A DNA stretch of 64,000 bases from contig JARUPZ010000026.1 of NCBI GenBank assembly GCA_031213475.1, positions 2,124,501-2,188,500 of the forward strand, given 5' to 3'. The notes under the pieces are model-generated. The model was not told the DNA's origin and did not search any database. It saw only the letters and a program-made list of their open reading frames with translations. Both the position numbers and the translations under genes were made by a program. The first letter of the stretch is position 1, and every line of letters begins with the position of its first letter. Below are positions 20,884 through 31,270 of this stretch, in pieces. Source of the stretch: Nereocystis luetkeana (lineage: Eukaryota; Sar; Phaeophyceae; Laminariales; Laminariaceae).

Positions 20884-22878
20884 ATTTCCCCCCCGGTTGG
20901 ATCTGTACTACGTACTCCGGTAAGGGTCGCCTAGCTGCGATTCTTCTCCTGCTGATTATATGTCCTGCATTCTTACGAAACCACTCCGAACGGAAGTCAT
21001 TTTTATGTGTGAAACGTCATGCTTGGGAAAATTCGGGAAACCTCTGGTTTCTGAGTGGCGGCTGGCCCGTCCCTCCAAGCAACTAACCGCCCGCGCACAA
21101 GGTACAGGGAGCCCTATGACACGCGCGTCCATTTCCGTAGTCTCCTGCGATGCCTCAGAGCGAGCATCGTTGCGCCTGCCGGACTTTGAGGTCTTCTAGG
21201 CAGAGCTACTATAATGTCATTTCCCTCTTGGGCGGAGCGTGATGAACCCTGCGAGAAAGGACTGCCATCATAGCGTATGCCAACTCTTCTACCTCACCGC
21301 CAACTGGGCATGCTTCATAGAGGTCAACACTCAAGGTAGCGGGCCCGGCGTGGCCGGCGTTGAGGTGACACGATTTCAGGGTTGTCGAGAGCGTTAAAGA
21401 GTAGGATCCAGCAGCAGTGTTCGACAATACTCGTGGGACCATACTTTCCCACGTGTGTCATATATATATATATATTCTTTTCTCATCCCATTCATTATCT
21501 TCGCACATCTTCTTCTTCTCTCTCTCCTTCCAACTCGCAACTCAGATCCGGGGTCACATAGCAGGCTCTTCTCCCCCCTTCCCGCTACGGTACGTGCCTT
21601 CATTTTTATCGCGAGAATATTTCAAAGGTGTCATATAAAACATACCAGGTACCAGTTAAAAAGAGGAAAGTAACAAGAACTGCGTACTCGCTTTTGGTAC
21701 GTCAAAACCCACAGAATGATGAACGATGGGGACGCTATTTCTTCTTATCGCTCGGTAGCCGCCGACGCCCGAGCGGCGGGAATTTCGGACGCTTCCGTGG
21801 TTCGCGGCAGAGCAATCGTTCCGCGTAAACTGTCGTGAGTGTTAGGGGAATCTACGAGTTCGAGCACCGCGACCAAGGAGACGGCGGTGGTTCAAGCTCA
21901 CGAGGTCATGCTTTATCTATTTTTACGCAGCTTGGTGCATGCCCACATGCTGTGGGTTCCTCTGTATTTACAACTACTACTGCTATGTTACAGTGTCTAC
22001 AGTACAACAATACCTGCCGCAAAACACGGAAATAAACTACCGGCTGTGGGCACGCACTAAATTGAGTATAAAATATGAAACAAACGGGAGGTAGGTGAGT
22101 AAACTTGTACATCCCCACGTATCCTTGAGCTAGCGGCAGCCCCCACCCAACGGAGGAGAGCATAACCCTTTCCGCGCATCTACTACCCATATGTACTTTT
22201 ACACTTCGCGGTCGTTCGACACGCGGTCGAGCTGCGATTGCACTAAGCAAACAAAGGCAATGGCCAGTTAGTCGTACTGCTGCTGCGGGTACCATAGGAC
22301 ACAACGAAACAGGCTTGGTCGAAACGAAGAACCCAGCAGCCTTCCGATCGGTGATGCGCATCGGTCGAGGGTGTCGAACATAACTCATCACGAGCGAAGA
22401 CGACCGCAAAGCCTGACTTGCTGTTTTACGTGCAGCTCTTATTCGATACATTCTGTTTATACCGACCCCTGCAGCTCGTGTGGGCTTCTACTCTGATAGG
22501 TCCTTCGGCTGAATTCTACCGCCTGCCTCTCTCTGCCCGAGCACAAGCTAAAGCGCCACTCGTGGACGCACAATACTTGATGACAGCAAGGGGCCCGCCA
22601 ACAACAAAGACCCAATCTGAGCAGGCCTTGAAACGTGTTTTTGACACCCTTACAACATTGAGCATAGACTGTTGGAAACGATTCAGAGTAGCTCGCCGTT
22701 GGGCAAGACGTATCAATGCAATCTTATCGAATCCCCCAATAAAACTTCTTAGGGTTAATCCCGGGACATCTCTCGGGATTGTTTCCGCGGGGTTTGCCGT
22801 TCGGTTTTGCGCGGGATTCGGAATATTGCCGTGGTCCCGTCATAAGTATGAAACCCCGTGCCCGTACAAACGCCTTTA
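20884..22878. other. Intergenic DNA with a dispersed CT-rich repeat
   Basis: No gene recognised. It contains a (TA)n run at about 21460-21475 and the CT-rich dispersed repeat at 21479-21625, described separately. Confidence 0.45.
21479..21625 (+). repeat. CT-rich dispersed repeat, copy 1
   Basis: About 145 bp matches the inverted segment 57185-57330 closely, from CTCATCCCATTCATTATC through the CT-rich run to CTACGGTACGTGCCTTCATT. Shorter relatives of the ACGTGCCTT..TTT..TCGCG part occur near 47905 and 62555. Origin unknown; it may be a piece of a larger transposon. Confidence 0.75.
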
Positions 22879-22983
22879 TTACGAGGGACCATAGTTAATA
22901 GGACCAAATATTGTTAGTAAAAATGGTTACATATTTAGGTTTTTATGTATACCATAGGTTCTATTAACTATGTTCCCCCGTAA
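22879..22983 (+). mobile_element. 105 bp MITE family 1, copy 2
   Basis: Same length and inverted ends as the copy at 10038, flanked by TA on both sides (22877-22878 and 22984-22985). Same internal orientation as copies 1, 3 and 4. Confidence 0.88.
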
Positions 22984-24034
22984 TAGCACAAACTAGAACG
23001 TCCCGCTCCCGCGCCACGGGAAAGAGTAAATCCCGTTTCCGCACTAACCCGCCCGGCACAAAAGTATACTATCTCGTTCCCGCACACACACATCCCGCAC
23101 AAGGAAAGACAAAAAAAACACCTACAACTGAACGCTGCGCTTCACTTGCGGACTGCTACGACAGATCCTGGAAACCACCAGCAACGAACAAAACATGGTC
23201 AACCCTTTCATTGAGGTGAGCGCAGGTGTCGGATAGTCGAAGAGGGCCAGAAATATGACGTCCCCGTGATGGACGCGAATTCACGTGCCCGCAAAAAACG
23301 CGTCCCCGCACTAATTGTAATATTCCCCCCCCGCGCCACGCAAAAGTGTAAATCCCGTTCTTGCACAAACACGTCCCGCGGTCGACACATCCCAAACAAA
23401 TAGTACCGTTCAGTCCCACTGTAACTGAGTCACGCAAGATATCGCCCCAGAGTCGAAACGACGTCCCGAGGAATGCCCGGGCGCAATGTCATGGGCGTAC
23501 CTCCTAGGAGCAGCAAAACTCATCTGGGGCGAAGCGCGAAAAAAAACAAGCAAGGTCGAGGGAGCGAAGCGACCTAAACAAAACGCAGCGGTGCATACAG
23601 ACCCCCAATATTTTTTTCAAGTGCCGGCCTGTGCTAGTCGTGTTTTTGCATTGCTGATCGCGAGAGCAGTACGTTGCCGATTCCCACAACCTTGGCATCT
23701 GTAGAAGCGGACGGTCTTGAGGTAACGCGGGGGAATTATTCCGTCGCAAGCCATCTCTAGCTGGTTGCATCTGCCGTGCTGCAGGTGTATTTTGAGTGCG
23801 GGGGGATTCCATATCGTTTCCATTGTTTTTCTCGCGAGTTCACAAGGCCTACCTGCGGCATGTATCAGGCAGACTAGCCCAGTATATCTCTATACTACCG
23901 CTGCAGAACTCGCCTACAATACAGCTCTGGCGTCCATTCAAACTGGCACACAACACAGATGATGTGTACTTCGTATTACCTCTTCCATGTTTTGCTTCAC
24001 CCGTATAGATAAGGCTCCCTTCCCTCTCTTCTAG
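22984..24034. other. CCCGC-rich repeats and unassigned DNA
   Basis: From 22990 to 23400 the sequence is studded with TCCCG(T/C) strings. A block CGCGCCACG..AAATCCCGTT..GCAC occurs at about 23013 and again at 23332. No gene recognised. Confidence 0.5.
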
Positions 24035-24180
24035 GAAGTTTCAACAGGCCGACGTTTGTCTGCAACAACCAGTACAATCTGCCTATGAGGGTCGACGACG
24101 AACACAGGAGGAGCTCGAAGAGTTGGGAGGAAGCACCCATGAAGTTTCTACGACCGCTTGGCAAGCGCACGATGGCCGAG
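24035..24180 (+). CDS. Possible isolated exon of an unknown gene
   Basis: A very strong 3' splice site (CTCCCTTCCCTCTCTTCTAG) precedes 24035, and a GTACTG donor-like site follows 24180. Two frames are open across the interval. The more protein-like one includes FNRPTFVCNNQYNLPMRVDD and RPLGKRTMAE; the other is rich in Gln and Glu. I found no partner exon, so this could be a relic or a chance pair of sites. Confidence 0.25.
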
Positions 24181-25601
24181 GTACTGCATGTGGCTGCCAC
24201 GCGGCTTGCCTGCTGACGGCGCGAGCATATATGGGTAGGGACTCACCAAGGGGTGCTCTCGCACCAAACCGGGGGATCAGGAAATGGTTGTGGCGGTATA
24301 TTTTTCGACATGAGTTCCACTCACCATGCAAACGTCTGCCATCGACCAGCGATGGCCGATACACAAGCTATAGAGCACTCCGGAGGGAGCGGGTTGGACC
24401 ACGAGAACTGCCCACAGTGGAGGGTGCCTCACGCGTGCGAGTTGTGTCTATCCAATCTAGCTGTTGAGCGCTATCACCGAGAATCACGTGCTGTGGCGGT
24501 TGAGTCATTCTGAAAAAATACACCGCGTACAAATTCGACTCATCATTTTTTTTTTTAATTTCGTTTTTTTTCTTCGGATTTGTTTTCTCGTTAAACCCTA
24601 ACCTGCTGTTTTTTACGAAAAACGAAATTCTGTTTGATTACTTCGTTTTGTGTTTCGTTTTTGTTGTCCTCGCCAGGACCGGCCCTTGATCTAAGGGTGT
24701 GTCTTAACCCCCCCCAGAGAGCATTGGAACGAGCCGAATGGATTATTATTTGCCGCTGAATTGGTGTTGATTGCTTGTGGGAAACGAATAGATTCAGTGC
24801 AGCCCGAGCAAAACAGTATATCTAGGAAGAGGAAGAAGAAGTGTTGCACCCCTTTTTCTTATTTGGGAGGACCGAACGGCCCGACCGAACGGGAACAAAT
24901 AGCAGATTATTTGATGTAGATGGACACCACCGAAGATTATGTGGATACCAATTGGTCGTGGCATGTACAAAAGATACCGTTCGTGCCGATTCGGCTGGCG
25001 AGGCCCAGGATTCTGCGTGGACCCAAACACGTTTTTTTAGATAGGAACGGAACGAATGACCACGAGCAGCCTCGTTCCGTTCCGCTCGTTCCCATGCGCT
25101 TTGGGAGGGTTAAGAATACCCTGAGCACAATCAAAGCAATGTCGTCACGATCAATATAAAGCAAGTAAGCATAACTAAGCAACCGAACGTAGTTGATACA
25201 GACATGCATATCTGCTCAATTTGCACAAGATAGCTTCGTACTTTAGGGTCGAAGCACTACTGTAAGCCTCCATCTACATGATACAGGAAACCCTAATAGT
25301 CGTATATACTGACATGCTAGTAGTCGTATTTACTGACATGGATGGGGAGAGGTCGTACGCGTTCACCAAACAGATACAGGAAAAGTCGTTGCAGGTCTGT
25401 GGAGCTATCCGAAGACTGCCTCGTGCAGAATCGGTCGTCTCCGACAACACTCCCCCCCACTCCCGATGGAGGCCGAGGGCCAAGCATTCCACGACATTAC
25501 TGAAGGCTTGGCTCATGGGACGCGCGTGACAGCGATCCGAGCGTTGAGCGCCACGTGGGACGTGTTGTCAATCGTGGTTTTGACTTGTTATGCGCTCTCT
25601 C
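24181..25601. other. Intergenic DNA, no gene recognised
   Basis: A T-rich stretch at 24540-24670 with repeated TTTCGTTTT strings is the only notable structure. Frames are short and unconvincing. Confidence 0.4.
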
Positions 25602-25940
25602 GTCGGCGTCAAGGACATGGTGCTTGGGGAAAGGTTCGACGACAGGGTGGAGGTGGCGGCGTGGGCAGACTCAGTGGAATGCCTGAAATTCGATGCCTTC
25701 TTCGGCCAGGAAATCAACAGAGTGCAGTGACCGGCTTTCTCCCAACGAGTCGTCTTTGGGGGCCTCTTCAACCAAGGGTTGAGGGGGACAACGTGGGCGA
25801 GCACTCTACGGTTGATCGTTGTGTTCGACGGTTTCGAGCACACTATTGACGGAATCCCTTGCTCTACAGGGGCGGGGGTGAAGGTGGTTACGCCCTCTAC
25901 CTTGGACCTTGGACATTCGTTTTCAGAAATTTGCTTGTGA
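25602..25940 (+). pseudogene. FNIP-repeat protein relic
   Basis: One frame runs from 25602 with three adjacent 22-residue units: LGERFDDRVEVAAWADSVEC.., FDAFFGQEINRVQ-stop-PAF.. and FGGLFNQGLRGTTWASTLRL... A degraded fourth begins FDGFEHTIDGI. This period and the FG-x-x-FNQ..W pattern fit the FNIP repeat, a leucine-rich-like repeat known from Dictyostelium and large DNA viruses. In unit 2 the Trp expected before Pro-Ala is a TGA stop. There is no good start and nothing recognisable upstream, so it is a gene fragment. Family assignment rests on pattern only. Confidence 0.6.
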
Positions 25941-27735
25941 TAAGCGTTATTTTGGGTGGTACCAAAATTCCTCGTGTCTCGTGCCTCCATGGTTCTGCGC
26001 AATGATATAAGAAAGTCGGGAGCGCGTTATAGGTTGTATTGAAGATAAGTGTGAACACACATTGTTTTCAGCCTTGACGGGTATACGGGTAGGTTGAAGG
26101 ACAGTTCCAGTATGCCTGCCGGGGAGGATACGGGGTTTAACGTTCGCAGCTGTTGACATGTACGTACCTGGTACGTATGCCTGTACCTGGTATGCGGACA
26201 AGCTCAGGGCGAAAACTGAATTGGGGCGCGGCTAGACTGCAGCTCGTGTGGAATGTAGAACACACTACAAACGCGTTTCGAATCCCAAACCTTACCCAGG
26301 CGAGTAAACTGGTGTAATAAATATCAAATTCGTGGAACGAGGAATTAACTCGCCCAAGGAAAATAAGGCAATGACGTGGTTTTGGAGCCGATGATCGACG
26401 TTACACTTTACTGACGCGTGATCGACGTCGGCGTGGGGTCTTCATGATTTTTTTCATGTATTTTGATTTCCATATACCCTGGTATATATTTCTGAAAATC
26501 GTCAAAAAAGTGCTTTGGGGCATTTTCGTGTATCCGCGCCGACTACTTAGAGACTCAACGACTTATCTTCCCGAATAATGACCCGATTTATTTAGTAAAT
26601 ACATACTTCGTACTTCGCGAAGTATAGATATATATATTGAGGACTGCAGGCCTACCGCGATTACACTTTATTCCAAAATCACGAAAATCTGCTTAAATTA
26701 TACGCTTATTCTTCGCCAAAAATTGAATCCTTCGTTCCACGAAGATCATGTTCGTATGGGTTGAAGTACCAACAGGACGGAAGGAGATGAGGCACGGTGG
26801 ATGGCATATAGATTCGCAGAAGAACAAAAACATACGGGGTGTGGAGGATTATACAATAATCGTTTTTTTCTCCCAAGTTTTTGTCAAAACTGTCGGTCGG
26901 CTGTGGGTTCGACCGGTGCAATGGTCGGTACTCCATTTTGCAGGCTGTGTGGTGCTTGATGCATTCACATTTTTTTTCCCAATACGTCAGCCGCAACTTC
27001 GACCGGATGAGTGTTCGACACCAATTTCGGAAGCTGCGTGATACGTCCTTTGCCCAGAAGCTTTCTCGCTCGCGAATCAACGGCATAGAACACATGATTA
27101 TTTAAAGTGAATCGCAAGGTGTGGTCCGGTACTCGTGGTCTGTTTTCTGTGTGCTGTGCTACTGTGCTACGGCTGTGCGCTGGTTCACCTGTGTGCGGGC
27201 TGGGTAGGATGGTCGTGTGCCGAACGAACACGGTGCTAAAAAGCCTTCCACTTCTTTCTAAATTAGTAAATTTTACAGCAGTATAATAAGTAAATAAGCA
27301 TGCTCGACTACTGTAGTACCAGGTGAGCAACGAACCTCCTGTAAACTTGATCAAGCACAGGACTTGGATAAGAAGAAGCGAAGAAGCAAGTTCTTCCCAA
27401 AGAAGCAATACACCCTTGTTTGAGATGCTTTTACTATTAATATAAGTAAAACTACCGCCAGGGTTAAAATGCCCATCGTAACAGACAAAACGGTTGTGAA
27501 CATCTGGACGGGGGGAAACCCCCCTTATTTTTTTTTTTCAACAGAACAACGTCCTTCTTTGACATTGGTAATCAAGAGCAGATCCAGCGCTGTGTACGTA
27601 TGTCGACATCCTTGCGTCCCCTCAGGCCTCCGGTTTTGCAGAAGAAGGCCATCGTCGTTGTTGTGCAATATTTACTCGGTGTCGGCGCCGATCAGAGTGT
27701 TGCTGCTGCTGCAAGCTTCGCAATGTCGCGCCTCA
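25941..27735. other. Intergenic DNA, no gene recognised
   Basis: It contains two TACCTGGTA motifs at 26165 and 26184 and a palindrome at about 26612 (TACTTCGCGAAGTA). No coding evidence. Confidence 0.4.
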
Positions 27736-27737
27736 TC

Positions 27738-27985
27738 TCGGAGAGCTTTTTTTTTTTCCAAATTTTCGACATTTATTTGTTTCGCGCAATTTTTCAATCT
27801 TCCATATTTTCCTGTTTTTTTTTTTTTCCAAATATTGGAAAATAACGAACGTGATATTTTTGGTTCTGGAGAATTTCACGAATAGTGACAGAACGCCTCC
27901 GTGTATTGTGATACACATCTCCAATTATTTTCAAACTTTGGAAATTATTGAAAAAACGCTCTCCGATATTAAGAATGAACCTAAC
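27738..27985 (-). mobile_element. AT-rich MITE-like element, copy 2
   Basis: The minus strand matches the insert in the reverse transcriptase at 14935-15105 in several long strings, including AGGAAAATATGGAAGATTG and CTGTCACTATTCGTG. One end reads GGTTCATTCTTAATATCGGA; the other carries a weak copy of it. Boundaries are approximate. Confidence 0.6.
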
Positions 27986-28139
27986 TACCTGGTACTGTTA
28001 GTTACTATTGTGCCTATAATATACTATTATGCCTTTAATATAGACTAGCTCCAAACCTTCACCACACGCGGCGCAGCGCCCTACCACCACTCCTTATACG
28101 AAGATAAACTCTAGGCTCTGCTGTACCGCGTGAGTTGAC

Positions 28140-29045
28140 GATTTGGCGCAGAGCAAGACGAAGACCCGGCCGGCCGACGTGTCTGATGTGCTTACGGGAC
28201 AGGCCAAGAGACAAAAATGCGATCTACTGCTGTTCCAGGTACCTGTTGGTTCATACCTCGTACGTAGTTATCGGAACCGATCTCCACTCTGCTGCTGCTG
28301 TGAGTCCGGCCTTGTGAGTCTCACCTTTACTGATTGCTGTATCGCTGTAGTCAGGTTTACCGACAAGAGGGAAGATAAAGCGTCGCCCAAACGATGGCTG
28401 CACTGTCGATCGTTGTCTCCCTGCGTCGGGCACGCCAGCAGGCAGGGGGGAAACTGGAGATTAATCCTGAAACTGCTATGCTACTTGTCTCGATGCACGA
28501 GACCGGATAATCGATACTCGAACACGCCTACGAGGTACCAGGTATGGGTCTACGAACGCTGACAGTTGTACATACCTGGTATATATAAACACCGAGTCCT
28601 GTGTACCAGGTATAATGTATCAGGTACTACTATACATTACTGCTGCTGCTGTGCTAGAAACTACGCAATCGGGGTTTTGTTGAAGAAGTGGAGGCGGTTT
28701 AACGGGGTGGTGTGGGGGACCGATATGGTTAGGAGTGCGAGTGCGAGCTCATCGCACTTGGACATTCGGAGCCAAGTTCCCCCCCCCCCTCTTTGCTGGT
28801 GTGCTATAGGAAGACGAAGACCCCCAGTGCAGGCATCGTTGGGGCGTGGCTCCTTTTTCCTTCTAATCGGTGGACCCGACTGCGGCAATCAGTAGACGTG
28901 AGACCTACAAATCACTCCTGTTGTAGCGGAGTGGAAATCGGTACCAGGTGGAATGATATACCAGTACCAGGTAACGAGTTTGTTTCTGCGCCTGTGCGCC
29001 TGTGGCCCCAAAGACGCGAGCTGGTTATTCGTCTTGCTCTGCGCT
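28140..29045. repeat. Foldback element with ~250-300 bp arms
   Basis: The reverse complement of 28140-28440 aligns with 28800-29045. Paired strings include CAGTGCAGSCATCGTT, TGGARATCGGT and TTCGTCTTGCTCTGCGC. The centre (28440-28800) holds several TACCAGGTA motifs and CTG runs. The arms are diverged (roughly three bases in four alike by eye), so the element is old. Confidence 0.55.
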
Positions 29046-29930
29046 TTCATCGTGGAATAACGCGGTGTGGGGGCAAGATCCCACGGCTTGTATTTGTAAA
29101 TATTATGCCTGCATTACGTACGAGTAGAGCGTTTGCCGGCTCACGACTGTTTGCCTGCAACCGTATTCCGAATTGTCAAGGCTTATCACGGTATTTTGTG
29201 CGACAGTAACGGCGGTAACGGCGGGACGGGACGGTAAAACCGTCTGAATCCTCCCGCCGTCCCGTCCCGCCGACAAATCCCTGACGGCCGTCGCTTAGGT
29301 CGCAAACAGCGTTTTCCCGGCATGGAAAGGCCTTCCGTTTCTCGAAAAGAAATCGAATAATCATGATTAATAATCCGTCAACTATTTTTATTAGACACAT
29401 CGTATATAGCAAGAGTATTTTCGGAAGAATGAGAGAATGTGAGTTTTGTACGTACGTAATAAGTTTAGCCAATCAGATGAATGCGATGTTCCACGGCAGC
29501 ATGAATCGTAGCCCTTGGTACATACACCTTGTCTGGTACGTAGCCGCAACCTGCACGCAACAGCGCAGTGAAGCAGAGGCAACGCTACAGGTTCAAGGTG
29601 TGATACAGACTATTAATAGTTTGAGCTCCCACCCACCCGCCCGTGCTTTTGAGGGAGTCAGTGGGGGGGGAGTGAAATGGTTGCAGTAACTTGTGTGTGT
29701 TTGTTGCGGTTTGTTAGACGTACCCGTTATGTTCGATGGTGGTGCGACCGGGTGTCGCAAGTGGTGGCGGGGGGCTAGCCGCATTGTTTGGCGTTTGGTT
29801 TTGTTTGATGCAAGTGGGGTTTCTTTATATCATAATATGATAATAAATCAAACATAATACATCAAACCGAAAATACCGAAAATAATCAAAAATCAAATCA
29901 ACCCCATTTGTTCGGGTGGTGTTCGGTATT
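29046..29930. other. Unassigned DNA, no gene recognised
   Basis: Apart from the hairpin at 29205-29290 and AT-rich runs near 29820-29890, nothing could be assigned. Confidence 0.4.
29205..29290. repeat. GC-rich hairpin
   Basis: GGCGGGACGGGACGGTAAAA is followed, about 10 bases on, by its near-exact complement ending CCGTCCCGTCCCGCCG. It could be the tip of a larger foldback or a miniature element. No gene is within 300 bases. Confidence 0.55.
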
Positions 29931-29999
29931 TTTCCCGTCGTTGTTTCACCCTCCTGGTGGACGGTCCCGGAATTCCGGTGATTTTCCGGCACATTTCGT

Positions 30000-30360
30000 G
30001 TTACCGTCTACCGCCAAGGGCAGTACCGCCGAGAAAATAAATACCGTCTACCGTCAGCATACAACCGTCGTATTGCATCACCGCCGAAAACAAATCCGTC
30101 AAGGTTCACTATTCCGTATACCGGCAATAAATTACCGTCCGATTCACTATTACCGTCCACCGGCAAATAAATACCGTCAACTCTAGACACCGCCAGAAAA
30201 GTTCCGGCAACACTGGATACCGCTAGAAAAGTTCCGGCAACACTGGATACCGCCAGAAGAGTACCGCCAACACTATTAATAGATACCGCCAAAAGAATAC
30301 CGCCAACACCGGATACCGCCCAAAATACACCGTCAGTACTGGATACCGCGCAAGGTGGCG
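30000..30360. repeat. ACCGYC minisatellite, ~30 bp unit
   Basis: From about 30185 the unit ACCGCCAGAAAAGTTCCGGC-AACACTGGAT repeats five to six times with substitutions and one 6 bp expansion. Before it, looser TACCG(T/C)C strings recur from 30000. The minus strand therefore encodes a 10-residue repeat (SSVAGTFLAV) that I take as a by-product, since there is no ATG or neighbouring exon. Confidence 0.8.
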
Positions 30361-30924
30361 GATGTTCTTTTTTCTTTTCTGGTCGGGAGTTTCCGAGTAG
30401 GTTTAGCAGTTTGGGAGAACCTATGTGTGTGGACGTGTGGACAGACAGAGTGCCTGCCACCACGCCAACACACACCTGCCTACCAGGCCCACACGACGCT
30501 CAGCGTGATCGAGAAGAAGTATCAGCGGTGCAGACAGGGCTAGTAGTGTTGCAGCGGGTAAGGGCAAACATGGTGGTTGAGATTTCCTAGATGCCACGAC
30601 TTGTTACCATCAAGGCGAGATCACGAGCAGCTAAAGTCCTCTGACGATTTACATTCATCAGTTGTTGGCATCGTGTAGGCGAGCAGCTCTTGTGGGTGAG
30701 GCGGGGAGAACTCATTATAGTTCGGGTTGAAAATGAAAAATGGCAGATGAGATGGGGGGGTTGGACGACGCCCGGTCGGGCCTATCCCCTGATTTTCTGT
30801 TTTCATATTTTCTCCGGTGTTTGTTGTTTGTTATTTGCATGAGACTGCTCATTTTCGATGTGATGGAAAGAGAAAAGAGAGCCTGCCCGCTTGTGAGGCA
30901 CCCACATATCCAACAAATGCCAAA

Positions 30925-31270
30925 TACCGTCGAATTTGGTGTTTCCGTTTTCCGCCGAGGGCTTTACCGCCGAAAAACGAAGTACCGTCTACCGTCAACG
31001 AAATTACCGTCGTGTCCTTGTACCGCCGAATTTTACCGCCATTTTTGGTTTTACCGTTTCTGTCAAGTTGGTTACCGTCTAAAAACGACATACCGTCCAC
31101 CGTCAACGAAATTACCGTCGTGTCCTATTTACCGCCGAGATATTACCGGCATTTTTGGTTTTACCGTTTGTTTCCGTCAAACTGGTTACCGTAAAAAAAA
31201 CAAATACCGTCTACCGTCAGCAAAACCACCGGCAAAGGCGTTACCGTCCCGTTTGAGTTCCGTTCGAAAT
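30925..31270. repeat. ACCGYC-rich tandem repeat, ~125 bp unit
   Basis: Two to three copies of a ~125 bp unit can be aligned. Each holds ACCGTCAACGAAATTACCGTC, then GTGTCC, then CCATTTTTGGTTTTACCGTT or close variants. The plus-strand frame (30740-31414) shows the matching 41-residue repeat. The composition matches the minisatellite at 30.0-30.4 kb, so the two arrays share an origin. Confidence 0.75.

Noticed and set aside
30000-31270. CRISPR-like array
   Set aside because: Repeats are adjoining and variable with no unique spacers of constant size, and the DNA is eukaryotic.
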